Below are positions 54,701 through 64,000 of a DNA stretch of 64,000 nucleotides, piece by piece. Origin of the DNA: Ciona savignyi. Lineage: Eukaryota; Chordata; Ascidiacea; Phlebobranchia; Cionidae. A program made the position numbers and the translations under genes. The stretch is taken from contig CH001323.1 of NCBI GenBank assembly GCA_000149265.1, forward strand, positions 224,622-288,621. The letters are read 5' to 3'. The first letter of the stretch is position 1; each line of letters begins with the position of its first letter. The notes beneath the pieces were generated by a model. The model had not been told where the DNA came from. It ran no database searches and saw only the letters and a program-made list of their open reading frames with translations.

Positions 54701-56768
54701 ATACTATTGATACCCATTTTGTCTAAGTATAATCCAGAACAAAACGCAATTTACATGTTGTTTATAATTATTCTTTATTTTATTAACATTGGTCCGATCA
54801 TTCAGCTGCTCTTCCACCACACATTTATGGATCAGATATCTCGTACGATTCAGTGACTAATTTTCTACCTTAGTTTTATCTTACGAAATCTGTATTTTTA
54901 GACAAAACCTTCAACTGTTGAAATAACCATTGTTGATGAAAAGGCGGACAAAAACTCATCACCGCAATTAAAAAATGGAAACAGTATTACAGAAGCAGGT
55001 TAGTACTTATGTATAATATACATAAAGTACCCTACTGTCGGATAAAGTAGCCTACTGCGGATTAAGGTAACTGGTTTCTTTATCGGTGAAAAAACAACAA
55101 CCATTTACAAGGGAATCATTTAGAATGACTCCCTTACAATAGTAACTAAAATTAACCAAACTTAACCGCTTACTTACAGAAAACAAATGTAAAAGAAATA
55201 TGCCCCAAATGATGTCACATTCGCAAAGGAATTGATTTGCCCTAAGTTTTTTTTTAAATGGGTTAAACTAAAGCAGTAGAAACGTCTATACCAAACGGTG
55301 TCAAACTCGCGACCAGCGGAGGGCGCTAACACTGCCCTCAAACGCCAAACAATAATTGCTTTAAAACTGCACCAAAATATGCTTTAGCTTTAGATTAAAA
55401 AATAGAACGAAAATTGCTTGCGACTCTTGGTAAAAATCCCAAAATACAATGTGAGCCTCCAAACTCACGAAGTTTGATACATCGTCTGGTGCATTCCATA
55501 TACAACAATTCTATGTTAGCATGAGGTTTAATCTTACGATTGCCCTTACAATGCGACTCTTGCGTTTTCCCATTTACGGGAATAAAACATGAATATACTC
55601 TTAACCCATTATGCAGATGTTCACCATGAGTCTCTTTTAAACGTTGGTTTTCTCAAACCAGCCTCTAAACTGGCTTCTATGGCCAGCAGTGTTTCGAGCA
55701 TTCATCAGAAAGTTATTTCTACTTTGGAAAATACTGACGTTAAAAATGTGATTCTTGCGCGAATGGTCCAGGAAAAGGAACGTCTTTTAAAAGAACACAT
55801 GCAATATGTCCAGCCGGGAATACTTAAGGATAACGGTAACTAAAGCCAATATTATTTGCTACTCTAGAATATGTGTTTTACATACAAATGTTTTACAGGC
55901 AGGCTTGAGGTAAATAACAGTATTAATGCTTCAAGGTTATTCATATCTTTTCTCATTGTATATAGTACGTGGTGAACGGGCTAAGGAGAATCGACCTTCT
56001 GCTGAGGAGATTCCAATGGAGGTTATAATCGATCAAAATATCTCTGATTCCTTAACAGAGACCTCGTTATCTGCCACGAGCTCTGAGGCAACTTCAAAGG
56101 GTGAAACTAGATATAAAGCTTTTGACATAATTGCTTTTTGCAGAGGATTAATATGTTAAACTGAAGCAATAGAAACGTTTATACCATATACCGGGAAATA
56201 TTGACATGAGGTTTATTCTGGATATAACTATTGGTATAGGATGTTCATGTTCATCTCCGTGAATGGGAAAACCAAGGGCGGTTAACACACGGGCAATCCT
56301 CAGATCACCTCGCGCCCACCGTCGGGTTACCGGAGCTATTGCAGTGTGTTGTGTATGATTAACACGTTCCTTTAATTTGGTAGAACCCATTAATCCGCTT
56401 CAGGCAATGTCCTTCAGTATCTTGCCCAAGAACATAACCGACTAGCTAGCGACCAATTTCGAACCTATAAACTCTTATGGTTGAAAGACGTTGCACTAAA
56501 CCAGCAGACTAACCGATAAGACAATATTGCGTTTTTACATTTACGGGGATTCACATTTCTATAAAACTAAAACCGTTAGTGCAGGCTATGGATTAGTATA
56601 TTTCACCGCATTTTCGTTAAGTACCTACCGTCCTTTTTGAGCCTGCAAAAATCTACTATGTTTTACATACTAACTGTTTTAGGCGAAGGGAAGGGTGAAC
56701 TGAGACGTTTACAATTTGAAATGGAAAATAAAGCGCGGAATATTTCAGCTCGAAGAAAAACGTTTTAG
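51752..56768 (+). CDS. Transmembrane C-type-lectin-like receptor 2
   Basis: Nine exons chain in phase: 51752-51989, 53037-53276, 53792-53909, 54198-54241, 54297-54439, 54902-54998, 55617-55835, 55966-56100 and 56683-56768, giving 439 residues. Order: signal peptide (1-23); lectin-like domain (24-158) with four cysteines (QECTLN, HNCVIM, VPCENT, ILCERP) and EPS at the calcium-site loop; no stalk exon; membrane helix (about 171-192); then a long tail of about 245 residues, hydrophilic, with an Asn/Lys/Glu-rich part and a helical MVQEKERLLKEHMQ segment. No tyrosine signalling motif is obvious. Intron positions and phases of the first two exons and the membrane exon match receptor 1, so the genes are tandem paralogues with divergent tails. 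I chose ATG at 51752; the frame opens slightly earlier without ATG. The tail exons rest on phase alone. Confidence 0.78.
53288..53525 (-). mobile_element. SINE in intron 2 of receptor 2
   Basis: Antisense copy (tcaggtttatccccataaat to ctcgctaaagaccagttca) starting 12 bp after the lectin exon donor. An internal duplication of the caaat(t)aca/tcacctcgcg region is seen at 53365-53420. Confidence 0.8.
54470..54660 (+). mobile_element. MITE-like element with AAAGGA ends
   Basis: It begins actaaaaggaagaaaagagc and ends ctttttctccttttagtttt, roughly inverted. The interior is ctcactaaaattacggaaac, then ccagaactaaccctaactcc. A sister copy lies at 61372-61570 and a fragment at 22130-22240. It lies in intron 5 of receptor 2. 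Confidence 0.6.
55522..55604 (+). mobile_element. SINE 3' fragment abutting a receptor 2 exon
   Basis: Only the last 80 bp of the SINE remain (cttacgattgcccttacaat, ttttcccatttacgggaata, aaacatgaata). The exon-7 acceptor (attatgcag) lies 13 bp downstream, so the SINE tail sits in the branch-point and pyrimidine-tract region. Confidence 0.75.
56232..56524 (-). mobile_element. tRNA-derived SINE in the last intron of receptor 2
   Basis: Antisense full-length copy: tataggatgttcatgttcat (tail), tcgcgcccaccgtcgggtta (body), cagactaaccgataagaca (head). Confidence 0.85.
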
Positions 56769-57059
56769 TATCATCGCCACCCCTTGTAATTGTACGCACA
56801 GTCTTAATTTAAAATTGAGAATCAAATTGTGTTTTTACTTAAACTTCTTTCTATAATATCATGACCATAAGGTATGACAACAAAAGAGGCGACACAGTGC
56901 ATAGTCACAATAAGGCCGTATTTATAATTGTTTATCTTTGATATATTTCAAGCTTATTCATTGTTTAATAATTCCTTATTATATACAATATAATCTTATT
57001 ATAAATTGGACAATCTTTTATTAAATTTACAAAATGTTTGATATTGAATTATTTGACCG

Positions 57060-57345
57060 TTTGGGGATGGCGTTTGCCGTTTGCGCACCCCTTTTGTCGG
57101 GATATTCTCGCTGTCGACGTTCACGTCGGCGATTACGCTTAAGGGTAACGTTTCGGTTATGGATTAAATCTAATAAATCCTTCCGACTCCAAAAGGGCTT
57201 TTTACCCTAAAACCTCGGGGAACGGGAGCTTCGCAAATCCCAACTCAAGTCGAAGATCGTTGCAGATTCCCTATAGAACACACAACCTAATCCACCGACT
57301 TCCTCTGTCATCCCAGTTCAATACCTGAACATCACCCGTGTGACG
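57060..57345. other. GC-rich island of unknown nature
   Basis: This stretch is clearly richer in G+C than its surroundings (gcgtttgccgtttgcgcacc, gtcgacgttcacgtcggcga). It contains several short inverted words. A 34-codon minus-strand frame starts near 57320 (MTEEVGGLGCVFYRES) without recognisable features. It is neither SINE nor any MITE family seen here. It could be a fragment of another element, a regulatory region or a non-coding RNA. Confidence 0.35.
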
Positions 57346-57368
57346 CAATAGTAATGATCAGACCCTTG

Positions 57369-57824
57369 CAGGGCCGGTTTTAGGCCGATTTGACCGATTA
57401 GATCAAATTGGGCCCCGCACCTTGAAGGGGCCCCGCGCTAGCGGGGGTCTTTCTGTATTACGAGGTTTAAAATACTACTGAAACGTAAATAAAAAGTGAA
57501 ATAATATTCTTTCTTATAATATCAATTTGTTATGCATCGTAACTAAGTCAAACTTATATTTCCGTGTCTGCCTGTTACGTCATAAGGAATATCGTTGCCA
57601 AACAATATACATATATGTTTGGAAGTGAAACAATATATCGTAAATAAGCATCAACAGTACCTTTAATTTGTTTTATAGCAAGTATATTAAATGTTTATTT
57701 TTGTAGTTTGTATGTACTGGTATGTATTTTATGATATATAAACATCCATAAATTTTGCTATGAAGAGTAGGGGCCCCGCCATCACATTTCTAATTGGGCC
57801 CCGCGGTTCCTAGCACCGGGCCTG
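57369..57824. mobile_element. hAT non-autonomous element, exact 8-bp duplication
   Basis: 456 bp with termini cagggccggttttagg and, inverted, caggcccggtgctagg. A perfect 8-bp duplication, gacccttg, lies at 57361-57368 and 57825-57832. GGGGCCCCG blocks sit just inside both ends, and the interior is AT-rich and non-coding. Confidence 0.92.
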
Positions 57825-58069
57825 GACCCTTGGGACTTGATTAGCTCGTGAAATCGCTTGACCAATCGCACATTCTCCATTTCACTCATAGCTTGCGTTC
57901 AAGAATGATTTGTGGTTTTGCTGAGGAATGACGTCACGTTAGTACAGACCCTTGAAGGGGTTACGTCACGTGACGTAAGTTGTCCGTAACCCCACATTAG
58001 ATAATAAATTTATTTTATTTGAATTTTTGGAAATGACTCTAACGTGTATTTGATGAAGCGCCGAAACAA

Positions 58070-58213
58070 ATGGCGAACAGTTCAGGGACATATAGGTATT
58101 TTGGCAGTGTCTCTGCGTGGGATATACCGATCATCTCTGTTGGGGAAATTAACAAGCCAACGCGGCAAAATTGTACATCATACCAACATGTAAGGAGACC
58201 CAGACGACAATAA
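58070..58213 (+). CDS. Short open frame, unknown
   Basis: 47 codons starting MANSSGTYRYFGSVSAWDIP. A gtaagg donor at 58189 would make the first 40 codons an exon, but no following exon was recognised before the transposon at 58734. The base composition is more coding-like than the surroundings. It could be chance or the first exon of a gene outside my recognition. Confidence 0.2.
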   Translation: MANSSGTYRYFGSVSAWDIPIISVGEINKPTRQNCTSYQHVRRPRRQ

Positions 58214-58733
58214 TTACGTTGACAGTTGACACCGACTTACAACTTTTACAAAACCACAATAACATTCAGTTTTATTTTCATAGCAGCTTAAACAATATCA
58301 GTTTAAAATTACTCGATTTACAATGACAATTGTATAATCAGAACTAAACAATCTACATGTATCCAGTTATCTTAAAGATATACATCATACATAGTACATA
58401 TATATGCACAAATTACACAATTTAAATCAATAAACTTTTTTTTTCAATTGTAACTAAATTTATAGCTGAATTGAAGTGGTTTCAAAACTAACTACGTTTA
58501 GCAAACACGCCTGATTTGAATAAACATAATCATATTGTGTATTTTATATCGACATGAGTGTTTTTATAAAGACATTTCTTGTTTCCTTAATATAATTGTA
58601 AACTAATATGGGTAAATACTGATTAAGTATGAAGGAATTTATTTAGTTACAAAACTACCTGGCTAATTCAAGAAAATGTGTATTAATGGAGAAGTAAACA
58701 AGAACACAATTACAAAAAAAACGTGTAACATAA

Positions 58734-61146
58734 AGGGCTCCACACACATATAGCGTTTCGCGTCAAAACCTCGCGTCTGCCGTAAAACTCCTTGCGTTGG
58801 GTCATGCACACACTCGCGCCAGACAAACGCAAGTCGAGAGAAGTGGCTCAATAGCGTCAAACGTCAGAGTTAAAAATGTTTTAACTTTAGCGCGAGACGC
58901 AATAGGCAGAAAAATGAAAGAGACACTGTTTTAAGTTGATTATTTCAATAAAAATCAAGAAATACCAGAGAATAAGTAAATAATGATTATTTAAGTACAG
59001 CATTATAACATTTATTTGTTTAGTTGGTTTTCAATATTATTTAAACTAAGTTTTAGCACAATTTTGGTATGACATAGATCAAAACATGTCCAAAACAGAT
59101 TTTAATGAGTTACTTAACTTGTTACAAGCAAGTTCACATCTGTATGATTTAAAGAATTAGTTTTATAAGAATAAGATGAGAAAAGAAAATACCTGGACTA
59201 ACATAAATGGACAAATAGGAGAACCAGGTAGGGTATACCGGTAGTTTATTGTTTAATGTGGTTTTATGTTATGTGTGAATTAAAACACAATGTTTGTTGA
59301 ATTTGGTGTTGAACATTTATTAGCAGAGGCAATGAGGCATGTATGAAGAGATGGAGAAGTTTAAGGGATAGATTTTTAAAAGAGAAAAAAAAAACATAAA
59401 GTATGAAAGTGAGCGAATTCGTTGTGGCAACTTGTTCAACATGGGAACATGATGAAAATATGCAATTTTTGCAAGATCACCTCCATCACTGATTGTAAGT
59501 ACCGGTATCTGTTTGTATTGTTTATAAAATGCGGCATGTTTCCATTGGACAAGGCAGTTAGCGCACATTGCTTAAACCAAGGACGGGTACCAGTAGTTTA
59601 GTAGGTTTCACAAGTATACTGGTGAAGTGGTAACTAACAGGCACACAACACAGGGATAGTTCTGGTTAACTGACTGTCGGCCCATTTATTGTAATATTCC
59701 CACCCTAAAGTAGATATGGATATGCTTTTTATTCTACACCTGCATACATTGATGTATTGTTTGTTGCCGAAATATTAAGACTGACTGTTGTTTGCAGGAC
59801 TGTTGGTAACATTCAACAGCAAGAGCAACCAACAACATCCAGGGAAACAGACTCACCAATGGAAAGTTTTTAAATCGCTGGGTCAAGTGGCGGTAAGAGT
59901 TTTTTTTTATACTCTAGGCCGTCCGTAGCACATTTGCAACTTATAATTCCACTTTTCTTTTTACAGAGTTTATTTTATTGAAGCACATCAACCCAGTTTT
60001 AACTGATGCTACTACATACACCGAACTAAACACCCCAACAGAACTATCCATGACGTCAACAATAGATTGCCCTTCGCCTGCTGAATCGCTTTAGTCTGCA
60101 CCACAGCACAAAAAAAGAAAGCTGGATTTCTAAGTTAAATTTGCAGGTTTTCATTTTGTACATAACTTTATAATCATGTACCGCAACGGTTAACCGATTT
60201 GTTGTCAGTCAACCAATAAAATAATTCAAAAACTAATTTGTGTGTAAGTAACTTTTTTACCACTGTACATCAGTTTATATGCTCTTACAATGTCCAATTA
60301 AAAATATTTAGATTTATGTGGACCACTACCGGTTAATTTTTTTTTATTAATGGTTTTCAGATTTTAGATATCCACAGCTATAATAACCACTCACTTTATT
60401 ACTAGGAAGACCTCATTTTTATTCTGAAAAGAAATTCTGAATATATAAAAAGTGCAGCTCAGACAAACATTGTGCAGGATGATATGTACGATAGTTTCGG
60501 AAATTTTACTGCTGCTAAACTACGTAGTCTAAATGGGACAACAGCTGATCTGCAATTATGTAGATATTGTTAACTCTGAAAAACTTTCACATTAAACATA
60601 CCAATTATTGTAATTGCAAATTTGTTATTTGGTACCAATGAACTGGAAAGCATGCAGCTAGTTGTATATAGTATTTTTATTTATATGTTACTTTTCACTG
60701 TTATTATATATCTTCAGTCATTAATATACACTGCCTTTCCAAGCTAACTGTAATAGTTAATTTTTCATTTCATAGCACTGTATTGCTCTTTCTTCGTTTG
60801 ATATTTTGCAATAAAAATAAATGTCAAGTAAGTTGTTTGTAATATGAAAATGGTGTAAAAAATATAAAAAGAACATTAGTAAAAAGAAAGAGTGGTTATA
60901 TGTCTAGAAAGATGTGACAATAAAGTGAAGAGATTGGACATTTTATTTTGCTTAATTCGTTTTCTACTCGTGAATACAATCTTTCTAATGGCCAGTAAAC
61001 AAAACCACGTGGGAATGTTTTGACGCAATACGTCATCATAAACGCGAGTGTGTGTGCATGGTCTCGCGTCTCTCTTAAACGCAACGCTTGAGGAGACGCG
61101 AGAAACGCGAAGGATTGCGCAAAACGCTATATGTGTGTGGAGCGCT
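58734..61146. mobile_element. PIF/Harbinger-type transposon, TAA duplication
   Basis: 2413 bp with termini AGGGCTCCACACACATATAG and, inverted, AGCGCTCCACACACATATAG, flanked by taa at 58731-58733 and 61147-61149, the TWA-type 3-bp duplication of PIF/Harbinger. Subterminal CG-rich words (cgcgtct, acgcgag, aacgca) stand at both ends. The interior is AT-rich. No transposase was recognised, but exon-like pieces at 59797-60131 look like the C-terminus of a partner protein. Confidence 0.85.
59797..60131 (+). pseudogene. Possible C-terminal remnant of a Harbinger partner protein
   Basis: Two pieces separated by a GT-AG interval: about 59797-59890 and 59968-60131. The second reads EFILLKHINPVLTDATTYTE, then STIDCPSPAESL and a stop, followed in frame by HKKRKLDF, which looks like a nuclear localisation signal. 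Frame continuity is broken, so this is weak evidence for a decayed gene. Confidence 0.3.
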
Positions 61147-61371
61147 TAATGCATATCAATGACGGAAACGGAACACGCTTTAATAGATAGAAATAAAGTG
61201 TCATACCATATCATTTATGATACGAGTCACGCTTTTGGTTAAATCTGACAAAAAGCATCACACAATTGCCTGTTGTGGTCGGGTCATGTACCTCAGTTAG
61301 ACTACAGCTTCGGGCGTCATCCGAAACGTTTCAATCGAAATTAATTAGTCGATTGTGTCTTCTAGGGGCAA

Positions 61372-61570
61372 CACTAAAAGGAGGGAAAGAGGGAAACTGC
61401 TCACTAAAATTGCGGAAACTAATTCAAACCCTCCCCTAAACACTAATCTCGACCCCAGAACTAACCCTAACTCCAACCCCATGTTGAAAACTAACTGTAA
61501 TGTTATAATCTTCATTTTAATGTGCGGTTTCCCTCCTTTCAGTTTTCTCCGCCTTTTTGGAAAAGGCAAT
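61372..61570 (+). mobile_element. MITE-like element with AAAGGAGGG ends
   Basis: It starts actaaaaggagggaaagagg and ends ccctcctttcagttttctcc, inverted. The interior ctcactaaaattgcggaaac and ccagaactaaccctaactcc match 54470-54660. The frames on both strands here are shadows of the repeat. Confidence 0.65.
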
Positions 61571-61679
61571 TAGCACTCTCCGCCTACATCCAGTAGCCTA
61601 TCTTAGTTCAACTAATACAATGGAAATATTTAAACTATAAACGGCACACCGAATGGCTCTGGTAACCCAACGGTTATGA

Positions 61680-61922
61680 TAATGATGATATATTCATGTT
61701 TATCCCCGTGAATAGAAAAACCACGGGCAGTCGTCATATTTTCTCGCGCCCACCGTCGGGTTTACGGAGCTTCCTTACATTAAGTAGAACCAATTATTTA
61801 GCTATGTTCAAGGAATATCAGTTAAGTGCGTTGCCCAAGGAGACAACTAGCTAGTGACCAGTTTCGACCCGCAAGCCTTCGGTTGAAAGACGACGCACTA
61901 ACCCACAGAGCTAATTGGGTTA
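61680..61922 (-). mobile_element. tRNA-derived SINE, diverged
   Basis: Antisense copy (atattcatgtttatccccgt; cgcccaccgtcgggttta; cccaaggagacaactagcta; aacccacagagctaattggg). It has small deletions in the middle. The 61923-62688 stretch is AT-rich, and I see no gene in it. Confidence 0.8.
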
Positions 61923-62688
61923 CTAACCCACCTATACGTTTCTGCTTGCGGCGGGAAAAAGTGTTGCTAAAATTCTAACTTTAAAGTACAAACTAAGGTT
62001 ATATACTATATAGAATATATAAACATCATTCAAATCATCAGTGTATTACGTATTACGCTAGGCAATTTTTTTCATCATTTCTACTTGAGGGAAAAGATAC
62101 AGGAAGAAAGTCGCAATAGAGCGCTAGGAAATACGTTTTAAGTACGTTTCATAAGGCTAGTTTCTGCTAAAGAGAAGAACAAAGAAGCATTTGCTTCTAT
62201 GATATAGGTAGAATAAAATACACAAAGATCAACTGTCACATTTTGAAGATAAAAACAAGGGATAATAGTATCTTTAATGCAACATTATATATATATAAGA
62301 ATTAAGAATTGTACTAGAAATGAAATTGTTCTATTCTGGAGCGAACTGGGCACCAAATTGACTATTTTTTTAAATCAAATAGAATTTGACTTGACCTTTG
62401 TGACAGTGGGCAATAAAACATGCACATGTTTAAAAAGTGGCTATCCTGAAATCTTCTAAATAAAAAATTGAAACAGCCGGGTTATTGAACTAGTGCATAG
62501 GGCTGATCGCTGACAAAAGCAGTGTTTTAATGTAAAAAATATTGAACAAATCATTGCTACTTTCATAAAAGAAATCTTGAAATAATTAAAAGTGATAATA
62601 AATAAAAGTTACTTTCTCTAACTGAGAGATAAAATTCTACATTAAAATTATATGATATAAAAAGTAGGTGGAAAATTTAAGAGAAGAA

Positions 62689-64000
62689 TTAAGTTTTACT
62701 TTTCGCCTTTTTCTTGGCGGCGGATTCTTCTTTCCGCTCCTTGCAGCTCTTTTCAAACCAACTCGGCTCTTCTCGGTAATCTGAGGGTACAGAGAACATG
62801 GAACTTGGAATTGAAGTGCGGAATTCGAACTGCGGAAAGTTCACCACTGCTTTGACTGTTGGAAAAACCGGGATCGTTATCCTCACTGGGAAGCCTGAAG
62901 GAAGACGAAGCGTCACAAACTCTTTTAGTTTTAAAAACAACTTCGCTTTGGTGCCAAGGGCAGCAAATATCGGCAGCAAGTTTTCGAGCTTGACAGGGAA
63001 CTCTGTACTCATGCCAAGAGAGGCCTCAAACTTCTTTGTATTTAGTTTTTCCTTTCTGGAACGGCCCAGACATGGGTCAGAAGTGGTGTTCGAATAATCC
63101 TCCCAAGTGACAGTGCATGGTTCAGGAGGAGGAAGAGATTGTCGTCTTTCAGGATCCCGATCGCAATCATCAAGAATCTTTCCCGCATCCTCACCTTTAC
63201 TGATCGCCTCACTCAGCATTTTGTTCTTCTTTAGGTCTTCCTCTGAAAGATGCTCCCTTCGTTTTCTCGTCACTAACAACAGGTTCGAGATGCGGTAAAA
63301 GTCAGCGGTGAACTGTCCGATCTTCTCAGACTTCTGATGCGTAAAGAACCATCCAGTGTTAACAGGCTCAATGGAGCTCTCCTTTGTCTTCATTGCAGCA
63401 TCCACGATGTCAGTGCTCATTGAGATGTCAACTTCATCCTCAATCGAAGCTTCATGCTCCTGTGGCGTGGATTCCTTCATGTGTTGATAAACCTTGTTTC
63501 TGAAAAAATACCACAAATACTTTTTTATCTCATGATCAAAATGGTAATTTGTAAAAGTAGTTTAGTTATGGTAGGTAAGAATAATTTGTCCCAATTAAAA
63601 AAGGATTTAAAATACCAACAAAAAAATTAAAACAATAAAAAATATTTAAACTAACCTACAGCAATTACGCAAGTCTTTCATATATATTTAAAATATATAA
63701 ATATAGGATATATAAATAAAGAAATATACTTGTTATCTAGCAATAAAACATCCGGTTCATCCATTGAGAAGTCAACAATGAGTGTAATATCTCCATGAAC
63801 CCAGCGCATCTCACTGAAATCTTCCAACGTGGAATCCATCCTGATTTTGTTGCCGCTACGATAGATGTGACAGATATCAGCTGGCAATATCCGAGACACA
63901 AACGGTATCCAACTCTGGAAATCCCACCGCATCTCCATGTAGAAGTCGCCACCCAACGCCTTCAAAGCTTCCCGAATTTCAGGTTTTTGCTTTTTAATCG
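62689..64000 (-). CDS. ANKRD13C: ANKRD13C, GPCR-chaperone domain (3' part; continues beyond window)
   Basis: Two exons in phase: 63730 to beyond 64000 and 62689-63499. The visible part is the C-terminal GPCR-chaperone domain: FYMEMRWDFQSWIPFVSRIL, DICHIYRSGNKIRMDSTLEDF, then VYQHM, EDEVDISMSTDIVDAAM, NTGWFFTHQKSEKIG, RKRREHLSEEDLKKNKM, RRQSLPPPEPCTVTWEDY and LPSGFPVRITIPVFPTVKA. This order and the RKRREHLSEED motif point to ANKRD13C rather than the ubiquitin-binding ANKRD13A/B/D. The ankyrin repeats must lie upstream, outside the window. In vertebrates it is an ER-membrane-associated chaperone for some GPCRs. The tail ends in a Lys-rich KKKAKSKT. Confidence 0.95.

Overview
This is animal nuclear DNA, most likely from an ascidian tunicate (Ciona or a close relative). 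The evidence is AT-rich sequence, spliced genes with short GT-AG introns, orthologues of single-copy animal genes, and a dense family of tRNA-derived SINEs ending in TATCC repeats of the kind known from Ciona. The species call is an inference. There are two 100-N assembly gaps, at 28919-29018 and 47528-47627.

Layout. Positions 1-19000 are gene-poor and built from mobile elements: two long inverted arms (1-1600 and 12690-15126), a decayed Ty3/gypsy-type retrotransposon (5018-10711) inserted in a Harbinger-like transposon end, tandem repeats of about 335, 178 and 21 bp, SINEs and small DNA transposons. A METTL27-like methyltransferase (19027-20709, minus) follows, then a set of nested transposons (21640-25490) containing a Myb/SANT-like gene remnant and a tRNA-Asp-like pseudogene.

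Positions 26500-44000 form the housekeeping block. On the plus strand are SMG9, TMEM167B and POFUT1. SAC3D1 (minus) and RIOK1 (plus) diverge from a shared 470-bp promoter. DHDDS, FAM204A and WDR4 lie collinear on the minus strand. The FAM204A stop is only 31 nt from the WDR4 start, which suggests a polycistronic transcript resolved by trans-splicing. Exon chains were assembled by hand from splice sites, reading phase and remembered family sequences.

Positions 46800-56800 carry two tandem genes for transmembrane C-type-lectin-like receptors of shared design: signal peptide, four-cysteine lectin-like domain over two exons, one membrane helix and a cytoplasmic tail. Positions 57000-61150 hold an unexplained GC-rich island, a hAT element and a 2.4-kb PIF/Harbinger element. 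The window ends in the 3' part of ANKRD13C (minus).

The genes serve separate cell processes: mRNA decay (SMG9), secretory-pathway biology (TMEM167B, POFUT1, DHDDS, ANKRD13C), mRNA export or centrosome function (SAC3D1), 40S ribosome maturation (RIOK1), tRNA m7G modification (WDR4) and probable immune-type recognition (the lectin-like pair). I recognised no new enzymatic system. The less expected material is the probable FAM204A-WDR4 operon, a duplicated DHDDS 5' fragment inside FAM204A, the receptor pair, and a set of transposon insertions whose exact ends can be read from target-site duplications.
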